Assembly: GCF_008085905.1 (NCBI RefSeq)
Contig: NZ_VSFF01000003.1
Coordinates: 248,001-312,000, forward strand
Direction of reading: 5' to 3'
Length of the DNA: 64,000 nucleotides
Source: Actinomadura syzygii
Lineage (GTDB): Bacteria > Actinomycetota > Actinomycetes > Streptosporangiales > Streptosporangiaceae
Part shown: piece after piece, positions 31,515 to 39,696 of the stretch
Layout: every line of letters starts with the position of its first letter
Numbering within the stretch: position 1 is the first letter of the stretch
Notes under the pieces: model-generated
Database searches by the model: none
What the model saw: the letters and a program-made list of their open reading frames with translations, nothing else
What the model was told of the DNA's origin: nothing
Made by a program: the position numbers and the translations under genes

Positions 31515-33318
31515 TGAGCAGGGCCAGGACGGCGACGCCCGCGGTGAGCCAGGCGGCGTAGTCGCCGATGTGCCCGGAGTGCAGGGCGTGCAGCCGGGCG
31601 GTAACCGCGGCGGCGGCCCGTCCGACGGCGCGCCCGGCCGGGCGGCGGGCGAGCCTGCCCCCGACCCGGCCCCCGCCGCCGTCGGGGGCGGCGTGCGGGA
31701 GGGTGGCGGCGGCGATGAGCACGGCGAGCAGCACGGTGACGGCGGCCCCGGCGAAACCGGGCAGGGTCCACGGGTCGGCCGGGACGGGGCGGGGGTGGGT
31801 GAGGCGGCCGTCCAGGACGAGCGCGGCGTAGGCGCCGTGTCCGGTGAACGCCTCGGCCGCGGCGGCGACGGGCCCGCCGGGGATGAGCCCGGTCGCGAGC
31901 CCGGCGGCGAGCAGGACGAGGCCGGGGGCGAGCATCGTCCAGGGCAGGGACCCGAGCGTGACGCGGGTCTCGGGGTCCTCGCGCTCCTGCGGGCCGTCCC
32001 GCCTGGACGCGGCTGGGGCGGGGGCGGATCGCCAGACCACGGCCCACACGCGCAGCACGGCCCCTGCGGTCAGCGCGGACGCTGCGACCGACAGCGGCGT
32101 GTACCACCACCAGCCGATCTCCGTGGCGGCGTGCTCGGTGACGGAGTGCCCGGCGAAGGTCCCCGACGGGGGCAGCCCGGCCAGGAACAGGCCGCCGAGG
32201 AGGAAGACGGCGCCGGTGACGGGCATGCCGCGTCCTCGTCCGCGCAGGTCGCGGACGTCGACGGTGCGGTGCCGGTTGAGCAGGGCCCCGGCGCCCAGGA
32301 ACAGCGCGCCCTTCACCCCGGCGTGCCCGGCGAGGGAGTAGGCGGTCCCGGCGAGCGCGCCGGGGGTGGCGGCGGCGACGCCGACGAGCAGCAGCCCGAC
32401 GTGGGCGATGGTGGAGTAGGCCAGCAGCCGTTTGACGTGGTGCTGCAGGACGCTCATCACGGCGCCGAGCAGCGCGGCGGCGGCGCCGAGGACGGCGACC
32501 GCGCGGAGCGGGACGAGCCCGTCGAACACCGCCCAGTACGTCCGCGCCACCCCGTACACGCCGAGCTCGACCATGATTCCGGAGAACAGGACGCAGACGG
32601 GGGTGGGCGCGACGGCGTGCGCGTCGGCAAGCCAGAAGTGGAAGGGGACGGCGGCGGCTTTCACCAGGTAGCCGGTGCAGATGAGCACGAACGCGCCGGT
32701 GACCAGCCCGCCCCCGGGCCCGGCGGCGGCGAGGTGGCGCCCGGCGGTGGCGAGGCCGAGTTCGCCGGTGCGGGCGTAGACCAGCGCGATCCCGGCGAGG
32801 GTGAGGTAGGCGCCGATGGACTGGACGATCCCGAAGTTCAGCGCGCCGTGGACGGTGCTCGGCTCCTCCGACCGGTATCCGGTCAGCGCGAACGCCACGA
32901 CGCTCATCAGCTCGAAGAACACGAACGCGTTGAACAGGTCGCCGGTGTAGGCGAACCCGCACATCGACGCCAGGAACAGCAGGACCATGGCGTGGAAGGC
33001 GGCCTGGATCTCGGTGAAGTACCGCCAGGAGAACGCGAGCGCGGCGAGGGTGAGGACGGCGGCGGTGCACGCGGTCCCGGCGGCGAACGGGTCGGCGGCC
33101 AGGGGGATCCCGACGCCGGTGCCGGGGCCCCACCCGCCGAGCCAGGCGACCTGCGGGCGGTGCGGGGAGCGGGCGAGGGCGACCGCGGTCAGGGCGGTGA
33201 CGGCGGCGGCGGTGCCGAGCGCGGCGGCGTCCACGGCGAGGCGGGGCAGCCACCGTCCGGCGGCGGCGAGCAGCGCGGCGGCGAGGACGGGCAGCGCGAC
33301 GGTCAGCTGCAGGATCAC
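31501..33318 (-). CDS. mnhD: Mrp-type cation/proton antiporter, MrpD-like subunit
   Basis: The 605-residue membrane protein is homologous to MrpD and NADH dehydrogenase subunits ND4/ND5. The core contains FAYTGDLFNAFVFFELMSVV, the key Lys region KAAAVPFHFWLADAHAVAP, and VKRLLAYSTIAHVGLLLVGV, followed by further helices and a C-terminal extension. These residues line the proton path of the antiporter. The GTG at 33318 overlaps the MrpC stop in GTGA. It is the last gene of the operon E-F-G-DUF4040-B-C-D. A 712-residue upstream-extended frame exists but begins in MrpC DNA, so it was rejected. Confidence 0.9.
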   Translation of the reverse strand: MILQLTVALPVLAAALLAAAGRWLPRLAVDAAALGTAAAVTALTAVALARSPHRPQVAWLGGWGPGTGVGIPLAADPFAAGTACTAAVLTLAALAFSWRYFTEIQAAFHAMVLLFLASMCGFAYTGDLFNAFVFFELMSVVAFALTGYRSEEPSTVHGALNFGIVQSIGAYLTLAGIALVYARTGELGLATAGRHLAAAGPGGGLVTGAFVLICTGYLVKAAAVPFHFWLADAHAVAPTPVCVLFSGIMVELGVYGVARTYWAVFDGLVPLRAVAVLGAAAALLGAVMSVLQHHVKRLLAYSTIAHVGLLLVGVAAATPGALAGTAYSLAGHAGVKGALFLGAGALLNRHRTVDVRDLRGRGRGMPVTGAVFLLGGLFLAGLPPSGTFAGHSVTEHAATEIGWWWYTPLSVAASALTAGAVLRVWAVVWRSAPAPAASRRDGPQEREDPETRVTLGSLPWTMLAPGLVLLAAGLATGLIPGGPVAAAAEAFTGHGAYAALVLDGRLTHPRPVPADPWTLPGFAGAAVTVLLAVLIAAATLPHAAPDGGGGRVGGRLARRPAGRAVGRAAAAVTARLHALHSGHIGDYAAWLTAGVAVLALLTALR

Positions 33319-33677
33319 GATTCGAGGGACCGCAGGTCGGCCGGGTCCAGGGTGCCGCGCCGCTTGGCGACCTGGACGGCCAGCGCGAGCAGCAGCGCGG
33401 TGACGGTGGCGCCGACGACGACGTCGGTGAGGGCCATCGCCTGCACGACCGGGTCGGTGACGGGCCCTCCGGCGGGCGGCGGCGGGCGGTCGGAGAACAC
33501 CGGCGCGGTCGCGCCCGACCGGTACCCGATCGCCAGGAGCAGCACGTAGGTGCCGGACTGGGTGACCTGAAGGCACACCACGGCGTGGACGAGGTCGCGG
33601 CTGGTGACGATGCCGTACAGCCCGACGAGCATGATCCACCCGGCGGCCAGGTAGGGCAGCAGGTGCGGCAGGTTCAC
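33315..33677 (-). CDS. mnhC: Mrp-type antiporter, MrpC-like subunit
   Basis: The 120-residue protein has three membrane helices in the NuoK/MrpC pattern: LPYLAAGWIMLVGLYGIVTS, the VVCLQVTQSGTYVLLLAIGY helix, and MALTDVVVGATVTALLLALA. It is a core subunit of Mrp Na+/H+ antiporters. The GTG at 33677 gives a family-length protein. Its stop overlaps the D-like start, and it follows the B-like gene by 26 bases. Confidence 0.9.
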   Translation of the reverse strand: MNLPHLLPYLAAGWIMLVGLYGIVTSRDLVHAVVCLQVTQSGTYVLLLAIGYRSGATAPVFSDRPPPPAGGPVTDPVVQAMALTDVVVGATVTALLLALAVQVAKRRGTLDPADLRSLES

Positions 33678-33703
33678 ATCGCCCCCCTCACTTCGTGTCC
33701 CCT

Positions 33704-34411
33704 TTACTTCGTCGGTCGGGCGGGGTCGCGGACGAGGAGCGCCTGCTCGAAGAACTTGGAGAGCAGCAGGACCAGGGCGCAGCCGACCTCGGCGCCGACG
33801 GCGCCGTTGAGGGCTGGCACCCGCCCGGTGGCGGCCCATCCGGCGGCGTACAGCACGATCGCGGTGAACAGGGCGGCGGCGAGGGCCTCGGCGGTCTCGA
33901 ACGCCGGGAGCGGCCGCAGCCGCTGCAGCGCGGGGTAGTCCCCGGCGAGGTAGAGCAGGTGGACGGCGGTGCCGAGGACGACGCCGCCCTGGAACCCGCC
34001 GCCGGGGGACTGCTGCCCGTGCGCGACGATGTACACCCCGGCGACCAGGGTGACGGGCAGCAGGAGCATCCCGGCGATGCGCAGCGCGTCCGACACCTCG
34101 GCCGGGCCGTGCCGGTGGGCGGCGCCGTCGTCCTCCTCCTCGCGCCGCACGACGTGCAGGACCACCACGGCGGCGATCGCGGCGGCGAGCAGGATCAGCT
34201 CCTCGCCGAGGGTGTCGAAGCCGCGCTGGTCGAAGGTGACCGACGCGACGACGTTGGGGGTGCCCTCCCGGACGGCCTGGTGGACGGCGCGTGCGGCGTA
34301 GGGGTGCACGGGCCCGCCGAACTCGGGCAGGCCGCGGACGGCGGCGGCGAACAGCGCCGCGAAGCCCGCCGTACCGACGGCGAACAGCAGGAGGCGGACC
34401 CGCGCCGTCAC
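33704..34411 (-). CDS. mnhB: Mrp-type antiporter, MrpB-like subunit
   Basis: The 235-residue membrane protein contains the MnhB domain near residues 105-235 (LLLPVTLVAGVYIVAHGQQS, then PGGGFQGGVVLGTAVHLLYL). The N-terminal part (FDTLGEELILLAAAIAAVVV) corresponds to the region often found at the MrpA C-terminus and B N-terminus in other species. Mrp antiporters exchange Na+ or K+ for protons and support pH and salt homeostasis. Its start overlaps the DUF4040 stop in ATGA. Confidence 0.88.
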   Translation of the reverse strand: MTARVRLLLFAVGTAGFAALFAAAVRGLPEFGGPVHPYAARAVHQAVREGTPNVVASVTFDQRGFDTLGEELILLAAAIAAVVVLHVVRREEEDDGAAHRHGPAEVSDALRIAGMLLLPVTLVAGVYIVAHGQQSPGGGFQGGVVLGTAVHLLYLAGDYPALQRLRPLPAFETAEALAAALFTAIVLYAAGWAATGRVPALNGAVGAEVGCALVLLLSKFFEQALLVRDPARPTK

Positions 34412-34827
34412 CGCCGCGCCTCCCGCCCGCCGTCCCTTCCATCGTCCTGTCTGTCGCCGTCCTGTCCGCTGGCGTCGTCGTCGTGGGCGGCGTCGTGGGC
34501 GTCGTCGCGGTGGCGGCGGGCGGCGTGCAGGGCCAGGACGACGATGAGCGGCACCAGGACCGTCCCGACGGCGAGCTGGGACATGGCCACGTCGGGCGCC
34601 TGGAGGATGAGGAACAGCAGCCCGAGGACCAGCCCGTACCCCGACAGGACGATCGCCTGCCGGGCGGGGTCGCGGGTCAGGACCACGGCGGTCGCCATCG
34701 CGGCGACCAGGGCGAGCGCGACGCCGATCAGCACCCCTGCCAGGGGCCCGGACAGCGCGTCCAGCGCCCGCGCGGGCGGCGCGGCCGAGGCGACGGCCGA
34801 GAGGAGGCCGGTCATGGGGGCGGTCAC
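34408..34827 (-). CDS. DUF4040/MbhD-like Mrp subunit
   Basis: The 139-residue protein has three membrane helices, with VVLTRDPARQAIVLSGYGLV and the loop to LLFLILQAPDVAMSQLAVGT, as in the MbhD/DUF4040 domain that forms the C-terminal part of MrpA in most Mrp systems. A charged His/Asp-rich tail follows (RHRDDAHDAAHDDDASGQDG). No separate ND5-like MrpA N-terminal protein lies in this operon. The start is ATG 34827, overlapping the MrpG stop; ATG 34815 is an alternative. Confidence 0.85.
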   Translation of the reverse strand: MTAPMTGLLSAVASAAPPARALDALSGPLAGVLIGVALALVAAMATAVVLTRDPARQAIVLSGYGLVLGLLFLILQAPDVAMSQLAVGTVLVPLIVVLALHAARRHRDDAHDAAHDDDASGQDGDRQDDGRDGGREARR

Positions 34828-35132
34828 GGCTGGGCTCGTTCCGGTTCGGACGCGGCGGCGCGTTCGGCGGCCTGCGCGGCGGTGACGACGGTGGGCGGTC
34901 CGGTCGCGGCGAGCAGGACCGCGATGAGGGCGAGTTTGGCGACGTCGTGCCAGGACGACCAGGTCCGCAGCGCCAGTCCCGTGAGGACGAGCGGCGCGGC
35001 GAGGACGGTGACGGGCGCGGCGGCGTGCAGCCGTCCGGCAGCGTCGCGGGCGGCGGCCAGGCGCACCGATGCGGCGACGGCCACGGCGGTCCCGGCCCAG
35101 GTCAGCAGGTCGGCGATCAGGCCGAGGCTCAT
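34824..35132 (-). CDS. mnhG: Mrp-type antiporter, MrpG-like subunit
   Basis: The 102-residue protein has three membrane helices in the MrpG (PhaG/MnhG) pattern, starting LIADLLTWAGTAVAVAASVR, then a DAAGRLHAAAPVTVLAAPLV helix and KLALIAVLLAATGPPTVVTA. It is a small essential subunit in Mrp complexes. Its stop overlaps the DUF4040 start, and it lies 17 bases after the F-like stop. Confidence 0.88.
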   Translation of the reverse strand: MSLGLIADLLTWAGTAVAVAASVRLAAARDAAGRLHAAAPVTVLAAPLVLTGLALRTWSSWHDVAKLALIAVLLAATGPPTVVTAAQAAERAAASEPERAQP

Positions 35133-35149
35133 GGGCGTCTCCGCAGGGG

Positions 35150-35410
35150 TCAGAGGGTCCGGCTGAGGAACCGGGCGAACACCAGGGACCCGGCGAACGA
35201 CAGCAGCGCCAGCACCAGCGCGACGTCGAGGTAGGCGGGACGGCCGTAGGCGGCGGCGAGCAGCGTCAGCGCGACGGCGACCAGCGGCCCGGCGACGATG
35301 AGCCCGGCGAGCCGTCCGGCGGGACGGCCGCGCAGCATGGCGGTGAGCGCGGGGACCAGCGCCCCGATCATGATGACCAGGGCGGGCAGCGCGGTTCCGG
35401 CGGCGCTCAT
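35150..35410 (-). CDS. mnhF: Mrp-type antiporter, MrpF-like subunit
   Basis: The 86-residue protein has three helices in the MrpF pattern: ALVIMIGALVPALTAMLRG, VALTLLAAAYGRPAYLDVAL and LLSFAGSLVFARFLSRTL. MrpF subunits form part of the ion-translocation complex. The start overlaps the E-like stop in ATGA, and the next gene downstream is the G-like subunit. Confidence 0.86.
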   Translation of the reverse strand: MSAAGTALPALVIMIGALVPALTAMLRGRPAGRLAGLIVAGPLVAVALTLLAAAYGRPAYLDVALVLALLSFAGSLVFARFLSRTL

Positions 35411-36033
35411 TCCGCGTTCCCGCCCCGCGCCCGTCCCGGGTCGGAGGCTCCCCGGCCGGTGGTTCCGCGGTCTGTGGCCTCGGGGGCGGCGATCAGGCCC
35501 GTGCGGCGCAGGCGCCGTTCGAAGGCGGACACGCCGGGGGTGAGGCGGTGCACGCGCAGCAGTCCGCGTCCCGGGTCGACGGCCGCGACGAACGTCGCGG
35601 GCGACGCCGACATCAGCAGCGTCGCGGCGCCGCGGGCGGCGGGCCCGGGCGCGACGGACAGGCGCGTCCAGTCCCCGCCGGACGCGCCGCGCGCGACGAT
35701 GCGCGCGGTGTCGGCGACGATCCGCCACGGCAGCAGCGCTCCCGACACCGCCCCGGCCGCGACCATCCGGGCGCTGTGGACGTCGCCGTCCGGGCGGGCG
35801 GAGGAGTCGAACAGGGCGCGGCGCCCGGCGACGGCGGCCGCCGCCCCGGCCGCGGCGGCGCCCGCTCCGACGGAGATCTCCAGCGGGGTCACCGCCGAGA
35901 CCATCGCGAGGTACCCGGCCAGCAGGACGGTCCACCATCCCGCCGGCTCAGCCACCCGCCGCGCCGTCCGGCGCACCGTCCGCCAGTCGACCGACCGGCG
36001 CGGCGGCGGGCGGGTGTGCTCGTTCACAGGCAT
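35407..36033 (-). CDS. mnhE: Mrp-type antiporter, MrpE-like subunit
   Basis: The 208-residue protein has an Arg-rich N-terminus, then a membrane segment (WTVLLAGYLAMVSAVTPLE) and a C-terminal MnhE-type soluble part with TLLMSASPATFVAAVDPGRG and LLRVHRLTPG. MrpE stabilises the antiporter complex. The start is ATG at 36033 giving MPVNEHTRPPP; ATG at 36120 would extend it into the region beside the gas vesicle promoter. It is the first gene of the seven-gene operon and is divergent from gvpA. Confidence 0.84.
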   Translation of the reverse strand: MPVNEHTRPPPRRSVDWRTVRRTARRVAEPAGWWTVLLAGYLAMVSAVTPLEISVGAGAAAAGAAAAVAGRRALFDSSARPDGDVHSARMVAAGAVSGALLPWRIVADTARIVARGASGGDWTRLSVAPGPAARGAATLLMSASPATFVAAVDPGRGLLRVHRLTPGVSAFERRLRRTGLIAAPEATDRGTTGRGASDPGRARGGNAE

Positions 36034-36139
36034 GACCAACGCCATACCCGGCGGGACGGTTCCAACCGTCCAGGCCCCTGACCTGCGCCTTTCCCCTCCC
36101 GTCGGGCTTGACCGTGCCATGACCGGATCGAGGTCTCCC

Positions 36140-36163
36140 GTTTAGGGAGATCGGTAGGGGTAC
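36140..36163 (+). promoter_or_regulatory. SigB-type stress promoter of the gas vesicle cluster
   Basis: GTTT (36140-36143), 14 bases, then GGGTAC (36158-36163) match the actinomycete SigB/SigF consensus (G..T, N14-16, GGGTAC/T). The -35 lies in the loop of an inverted repeat TCTCCC/GGGAGA (36134-36150), a possible operator. The gvpA start is 57 bases downstream with a GAGGAG site at 36206-36211. Confidence 0.6.
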
Positions 36164-36219
36164 ATCGGGGGGCGTGCCGGACGGCACACCGAACGAAACC
36201 AACCTGAGGAGATGATGAC

Positions 36220-36675
36220 ATGACTGGGCCGATCGCCCAGCAGACCCAGGGCGGAGCACAAGTCCAGCGCGGCGGCGGCTCGGGCAGCAGCCTCGCCGAC
36301 GTCGTCGACCTGATCCTTGAAAAGGGACTGGTCATCGACATCTACGCGCGGGTCTCGCTGGTAGGCATCGAGATCTTGACGGTGGACGTGCGGATCGTGG
36401 TCGCGGGTGTCGACACCTACCTGCGGTTCGCCGAGGCGGTGAACCGGCTCGACATCGCCCACGACGGCACCTCGCAGGGGCTGCCGGAGTTCGTGGGCGG
36501 AATGCAGGAGTCGGGCGCCAAGAAGAAGACCCGCGGCGCGCTGGAAGGGGCGGGAGAGCGCCTCAAGGAGACCTTCTCCGGCGACGACGACTCGGAATCC
36601 GAATCCGACTCAGACTCGGGCGGGCGCAGGCCCGCGCGGCGCCGGTCGTCCCGCAAGAAGGAGGACGACGAATGA
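36220..36675 (+). CDS. gvpA: Gas vesicle shell protein GvpA
   Basis: The 151-residue protein contains the GvpA shell domain: [20 protein letters not shown], then [20 protein letters not shown], near residues 24-75. GvpA subunits form the ribs of the gas vesicle wall. Unlike the about 70-residue cyanobacterial shell protein, it carries a C-terminal extension of roughly 70 residues that is Lys/Glu-rich, then Ser/Asp-rich ([14 protein letters not shown]), then Arg/Lys-rich. Such extended GvpA forms occur in soil actinomycetes. It is the first gene of the cluster, behind a SigB-like promoter, and overlaps gvpF in ATGA. Confidence 0.93.
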   Translation: MTGPIAQQTQGGAQVQRGGGSGSSLADVVDLILEKGLVIDIYARVSLVGIEILTVDVRIVVAGVDTYLRFAEAVNRLDIAHDGTSQGLPEFVGGMQESGAKKKTRGALEGAGERLKETFSGDDDSESESDSDSGGRRPARRRSSRKKEDDE

Positions 36676-37454
36676 GCACCCCGACTTCGCCCGCCCCCGC
36701 CGACGGGGGCCCGGCTCCGCAGTACGTGTACGGGGTGACGCGGTCGGGCGTGGCGCTGCCGGACGGCGTGCCCGGCGTCGACGACCGGCCGGTGACGGCG
36801 GTCGAGGGCGGCGGCTGCGCCGCGCTGGTCAGCGACCTGCCGACCGGCCGCCCGCTCGGCGAGCGCGCCGACCTGGTCGCCCACCAGCGGATCCTGAACG
36901 CCCTCGTCGAGGCCGGGACCGCGGTCCTGCCGTTCCGGTTCGGGGCGGCGCTCGCCGACCGCGACGCCGTGGAGAAGGAACTGCTGGGCGCCAACGCCGG
37001 CCGCTTCACCGAGATCCTGAACGGCCTGGAAGGACGGGTGGAGCTGCGCATCAAGGCCTCCTACGTCCAGGAGACGGTGCTGCGGGAGATCATGGAGTCC
37101 GAGCCGGAGATCGCCGAGCTGTCGCGGCGGCTGCGGGAGGTCCCGCCCGACGCCGCCGACGCCGTCTACTACGACCGGATCCGCCTCGGCGAGCTGATCG
37201 CCCAGGCCATGCAGCGGCGCCGCGAGGTCGACGGCCAGGTCCTGCTGGAGAGCGCCGCGCCCGCCGCCGAGGCCGTCGTGCCGAAGACCCCGGTGCGGGA
37301 GGAGGACGTCCTGGACGCCTCGTTCCTGGTCCGCGCCGACCGCCGCGCCGAGTTCGACAAGGCCGTCGAGGAACTCGACCGCGCGCACTCCTCCCGGATC
37401 CGGATCCGGTCGATCGGGCCGCTGCCGCCCTACGACTTCGTCCCGGAGGCGTGA
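36672..37454 (+). CDS. gvpF: Gas vesicle protein GvpF (GvpF/L family)
   Basis: The 260-residue protein is a GvpF/GvpL family member. It opens with [17 protein letters not shown], has [20 protein letters not shown] and [20 protein letters not shown] in the first domain, and ends [20 protein letters not shown], the conserved C-terminal motif. GvpF acts early in vesicle assembly and binds shell protein. It overlaps gvpA and gvpG by 4 bases each, so it is tightly coupled. Confidence 0.93.
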   Translation: MSTPTSPAPADGGPAPQYVYGVTRSGVALPDGVPGVDDRPVTAVEGGGCAALVSDLPTGRPLGERADLVAHQRILNALVEAGTAVLPFRFGAALADRDAVEKELLGANAGRFTEILNGLEGRVELRIKASYVQETVLREIMESEPEIAELSRRLREVPPDAADAVYYDRIRLGELIAQAMQRRREVDGQVLLESAAPAAEAVVPKTPVREEDVLDASFLVRADRRAEFDKAVEELDRAHSSRIRIRSIGPLPPYDFVPEA

Positions 37455-37711
37455 CCGCGATGGGACTGTTCACCGGCCTGGTGACACTGCCGCTCGTGCC
37501 CGTCCGCGGCGTGATGTGGCTCGCCGAGACGCTCACCGAGCAGGCCGAGGCGCGGCTGTACGACCCGGGCCGGATCGCCGCGGAGATGGAGCAGGTCGCC
37601 GACGACGTCGCCGCCGGGCGGATCGACGACGAGGAGGCCGCCGCCCGCGAGGAGGACCTGATCCGCAGGCTGAACGAGGGCCGTGCCCGCCGCGCCTACC
37701 CGGGCGTATAG
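37451..37711 (+). CDS. gvpG: Gas vesicle protein GvpG
   Basis: The 86-residue protein matches GvpG: MGLFTGLVTLPLVPVRGVMW, then LAETLTEQAEARLYDPGRIA and a Glu-rich helix ending REEDLIRRLNEGRARRA. GvpG is a small assembly factor. The GTG at 37451 overlaps the gvpF stop; the ATG at 37460 (MGLF) is an alternative start. Confidence 0.9.
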   Translation: MTAMGLFTGLVTLPLVPVRGVMWLAETLTEQAEARLYDPGRIAAEMEQVADDVAAGRIDDEEAAAREEDLIRRLNEGRARRAYPGV

Positions 37712-37720
37712 GGAGGTCCG

Positions 37721-37981
37721 ATGCTTTCCGCGACCGAGGCCGCGTCCCGCGCGGTCGAGCACGTCACCGGGATGACCGGCCGCGCCGCCGAGTGCGTGGT
37801 CGGGATCGAGCGGCGCGGGGAGGGTGGCTGGCGGGTCGCGGTGGAGGTCGTGGAGATCCGCCGGATCCCCGACTCGGCCGACATCCTCGCGATCTACGAC
37901 ACAGAGGTGGACGCGGACGGGGAGCTGGTCGGCTACCGCCGCGCCCGCCGCTACCCCCGCGGACGAGTGGAGAGGAGCTGA
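37721..37981 (+). CDS. gvpO: Gas vesicle protein GvpO
   Basis: The 86-residue protein matches GvpO: ASRAVEHVTGMTGRAAECVV, then GGWRVAVEVVEIRRIPDSAD, ending ELVGYRRARRYPRGRVER. GvpO is required for gas vesicle formation in haloarchaea and is typical of actinomycete clusters. It lies between gvpG and gvpJ, with short spacing on both sides. Confidence 0.9.
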   Translation: MLSATEAASRAVEHVTGMTGRAAECVVGIERRGEGGWRVAVEVVEIRRIPDSADILAIYDTEVDADGELVGYRRARRYPRGRVERS

Positions 37982-37988
37982 GCACCGG

Positions 37989-38558
37989 ATGAGCGACATC
38001 CCCTGGACCGGCACGCCGTCCACGGCCCGCTCCACGGCACTGGACGCGCGGGCGGGCGGCCAGCCCGCGAACCTGGCCGACCTGCTGGAGCGCATCCTCG
38101 ACAAGGGCATCGTCATCGTCGGGGACATCAGGATCAACCTGCTGGACATCGAGCTGCTGACGATCAAACTGCGGCTGCTGGTGGCGTCGGTGGACAAGGC
38201 CAAGGAGATGGGCATCGACTGGTGGGAGCACGACCCGTCGCTGTCGTCCAAGGCCCGCCGCGACGACGACGGCGCGGGCGGGACGGGGGCGGCGGAGCTG
38301 GCGGAGGAGAACCGGCGGCTGCGCGAGCGCCTCGCCGCCCTGGAGTCCGGCGACGCCCGCCCGCCCGACGACCGGCCCCGCCTGGAACCGGCGCACGCCG
38401 AGCCGCGGCAGGACCGGCAGTCGGCCAAGCCCCAGGCACGGGACGGGCAGGCCCCGGACGAGCGGGATCCGGACGAGCAGGCGCGAGACGAGTCGCCACG
38501 AGAGGAGCGGGCGCCGCGGTCGGAACCGCGGGCGCGGGACAAGGAGCAGCGATCATGA
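37989..38558 (+). CDS. gvpJ: Gas vesicle shell-like protein GvpJ
   Basis: The 189-residue protein has a GvpA-family domain near residues 25-85 (PANLADLLERILDKGIVIVG, then RINLLDIELLTIKLRLLVAS), the form called GvpJ, a minor shell or tip protein. The remaining about 100 residues are an acidic/basic, Pro-, Arg- and Asp-rich tail, probably disordered, including a short heptad-like stretch AELAEENRRLRERLAALES. The stop overlaps the gvpL start. It is probably coexpressed with gvpL. Confidence 0.9.
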   Translation: MSDIPWTGTPSTARSTALDARAGGQPANLADLLERILDKGIVIVGDIRINLLDIELLTIKLRLLVASVDKAKEMGIDWWEHDPSLSSKARRDDDGAGGTGAAELAEENRRLRERLAALESGDARPPDDRPRLEPAHAEPRQDRQSAKPQARDGQAPDERDPDEQARDESPREERAPRSEPRARDKEQRS

Positions 38559-39487
38559 GTGGAGCACCGTCCAGCGGAGCACCCCCGGTAGCGGACGCCG
38601 TGAACCAGGCCGACCAGGCCGACCAGGCGGACACCGCCGTCTACCTGTACGGGGTGGCGCGGGGACTGGACCCGTCCGAGCTGCGCGGCGCGTCCGGCGT
38701 CGCGGGCGCGCCCGTGCGGGGCGTGGTCGCCGGGGGGCTGACGGCGCTGGTCAGCACCGTCCGCCTGGCCGAGTACGGGGAGGCGGCGCTGCGCGCCAAC
38801 CTGGAGGACCTGGCGTGGTTGGAGGCGACCGCCCGCGCCCACCACGACATCGTGGACCGCGCCGCGCACGCCGCGCCGACCGCCCCGGTCCGGATCGCGA
38901 CGATCTACCAGGACGACGCCCGCGTCGCCGAGGTCCTGGGGGCGCAGGCCGAACGGTTCCGCTCGGTGCTGGACCGCCTCACCGGCCGCACGGAATGGGG
39001 CGTCAAGGCATGGGCGGACCCGTCCGCCCTGGACGCCCCGGACACGCACTCCGGTGGAGGGCTCGCGCCCAGCGCCGAGCCCCCCACCGGCCCACCCGCC
39101 TCCGCCCGCTCCGGCTCCGGCTCCGGCTCTGAAGCGTCCCGGCTGGGCGCGGAGCCGTCGGCAGGGGCCGGGACGGCGTACCTGCTGCGGCGGCAGCGGG
39201 AGCGGCGGCGCCGCGAGGACGCCGGACGCCGCGCCGCCGAACACGCCGGAACCGTCCACGAAGACCTCGCGGGCCTCGCGGTCGCGGCACGGCGGCACGC
39301 GCCGCAGGACCCGCGCCTGTCCGGACGGTCCGGCACCCAGGTCCTCAACGCCGCCTACCTGCTCGACGACGAGCGGGTCGACGACTTCCTCGCGGCGGCG
39401 CGGTCGGCGGGGGAGCGGCTGGCGGGCGTCGAGGTGGAGGTGACCGGCCCCTGGCCGCCGTACTCCTTCATCGGGGAGGACACGTGA
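38555..39487 (+). CDS. gvpL: Gas vesicle protein GvpL (GvpF/L family)
   Basis: The 310-residue protein is a second GvpF/L family member: VYLYGVARGLDPSELRGA at about residue 29, APVRIATIYQDDARVAEVLG mid-protein, and the C-terminal VEVTGPWPPYSFIG. A Ser/Gly/Pro-rich linker of about 55 residues (near 168-222) separates the two halves and is followed by an Arg-rich helix RRQRERRRREDAGRR. GvpL is thought to scaffold assembly. It overlaps gvpJ and gvpS by 4 bases each. Confidence 0.9.
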   Translation: MSGAPSSGAPPVADAVNQADQADQADTAVYLYGVARGLDPSELRGASGVAGAPVRGVVAGGLTALVSTVRLAEYGEAALRANLEDLAWLEATARAHHDIVDRAAHAAPTAPVRIATIYQDDARVAEVLGAQAERFRSVLDRLTGRTEWGVKAWADPSALDAPDTHSGGGLAPSAEPPTGPPASARSGSGSGSEASRLGAEPSAGAGTAYLLRRQRERRRREDAGRRAAEHAGTVHEDLAGLAVAARRHAPQDPRLSGRSGTQVLNAAYLLDDERVDDFLAAARSAGERLAGVEVEVTGPWPPYSFIGEDT

Positions 39488-39696
39488 CCACCGTCCTGGA
39501 CCACGCCACCGACGCGCCGATGGAGCGGATCGCGCTGGTCGACCTGCTCGACCGGCTGCTCGCCGGCGGCGTGGTCATCGCCGGTGACCTGGTCATCTCC
39601 ATCGCGGGCGTGGACCTGGTGCAGGTGTCGCTGCGCGCGCTGATCACCACCGTCCGCGACGAACTCCTGCCCGACATGGGGGAGGAGCGCCCGTGA
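39484..39696 (+). CDS. gvpS: Gas vesicle GvpA-family protein GvpS
   Basis: The 70-residue protein is a small GvpA-family member: RIALVDLLDRLLAGGVVIAG, then DLVISIAGVDLVQVSLRALI. It corresponds to GvpS, a short variant of the shell fold used in actinomycete clusters. The GTG start overlaps the gvpL stop, and its stop overlaps gvpK, so all three are coupled. Confidence 0.88.
   Translation: MTTVLDHATDAPMERIALVDLLDRLLAGGVVIAGDLVISIAGVDLVQVSLRALITTVRDELLPDMGEERP

Noticed and set aside
29312..33253. Very long minus-strand open frame (over 1300 codons)
   Set aside because: Arg/Pro/Ala-rich composition typical of shadow frames in GC-rich DNA; it crosses the real SnoaL, LysR, hemerythrin and MrpD genes.
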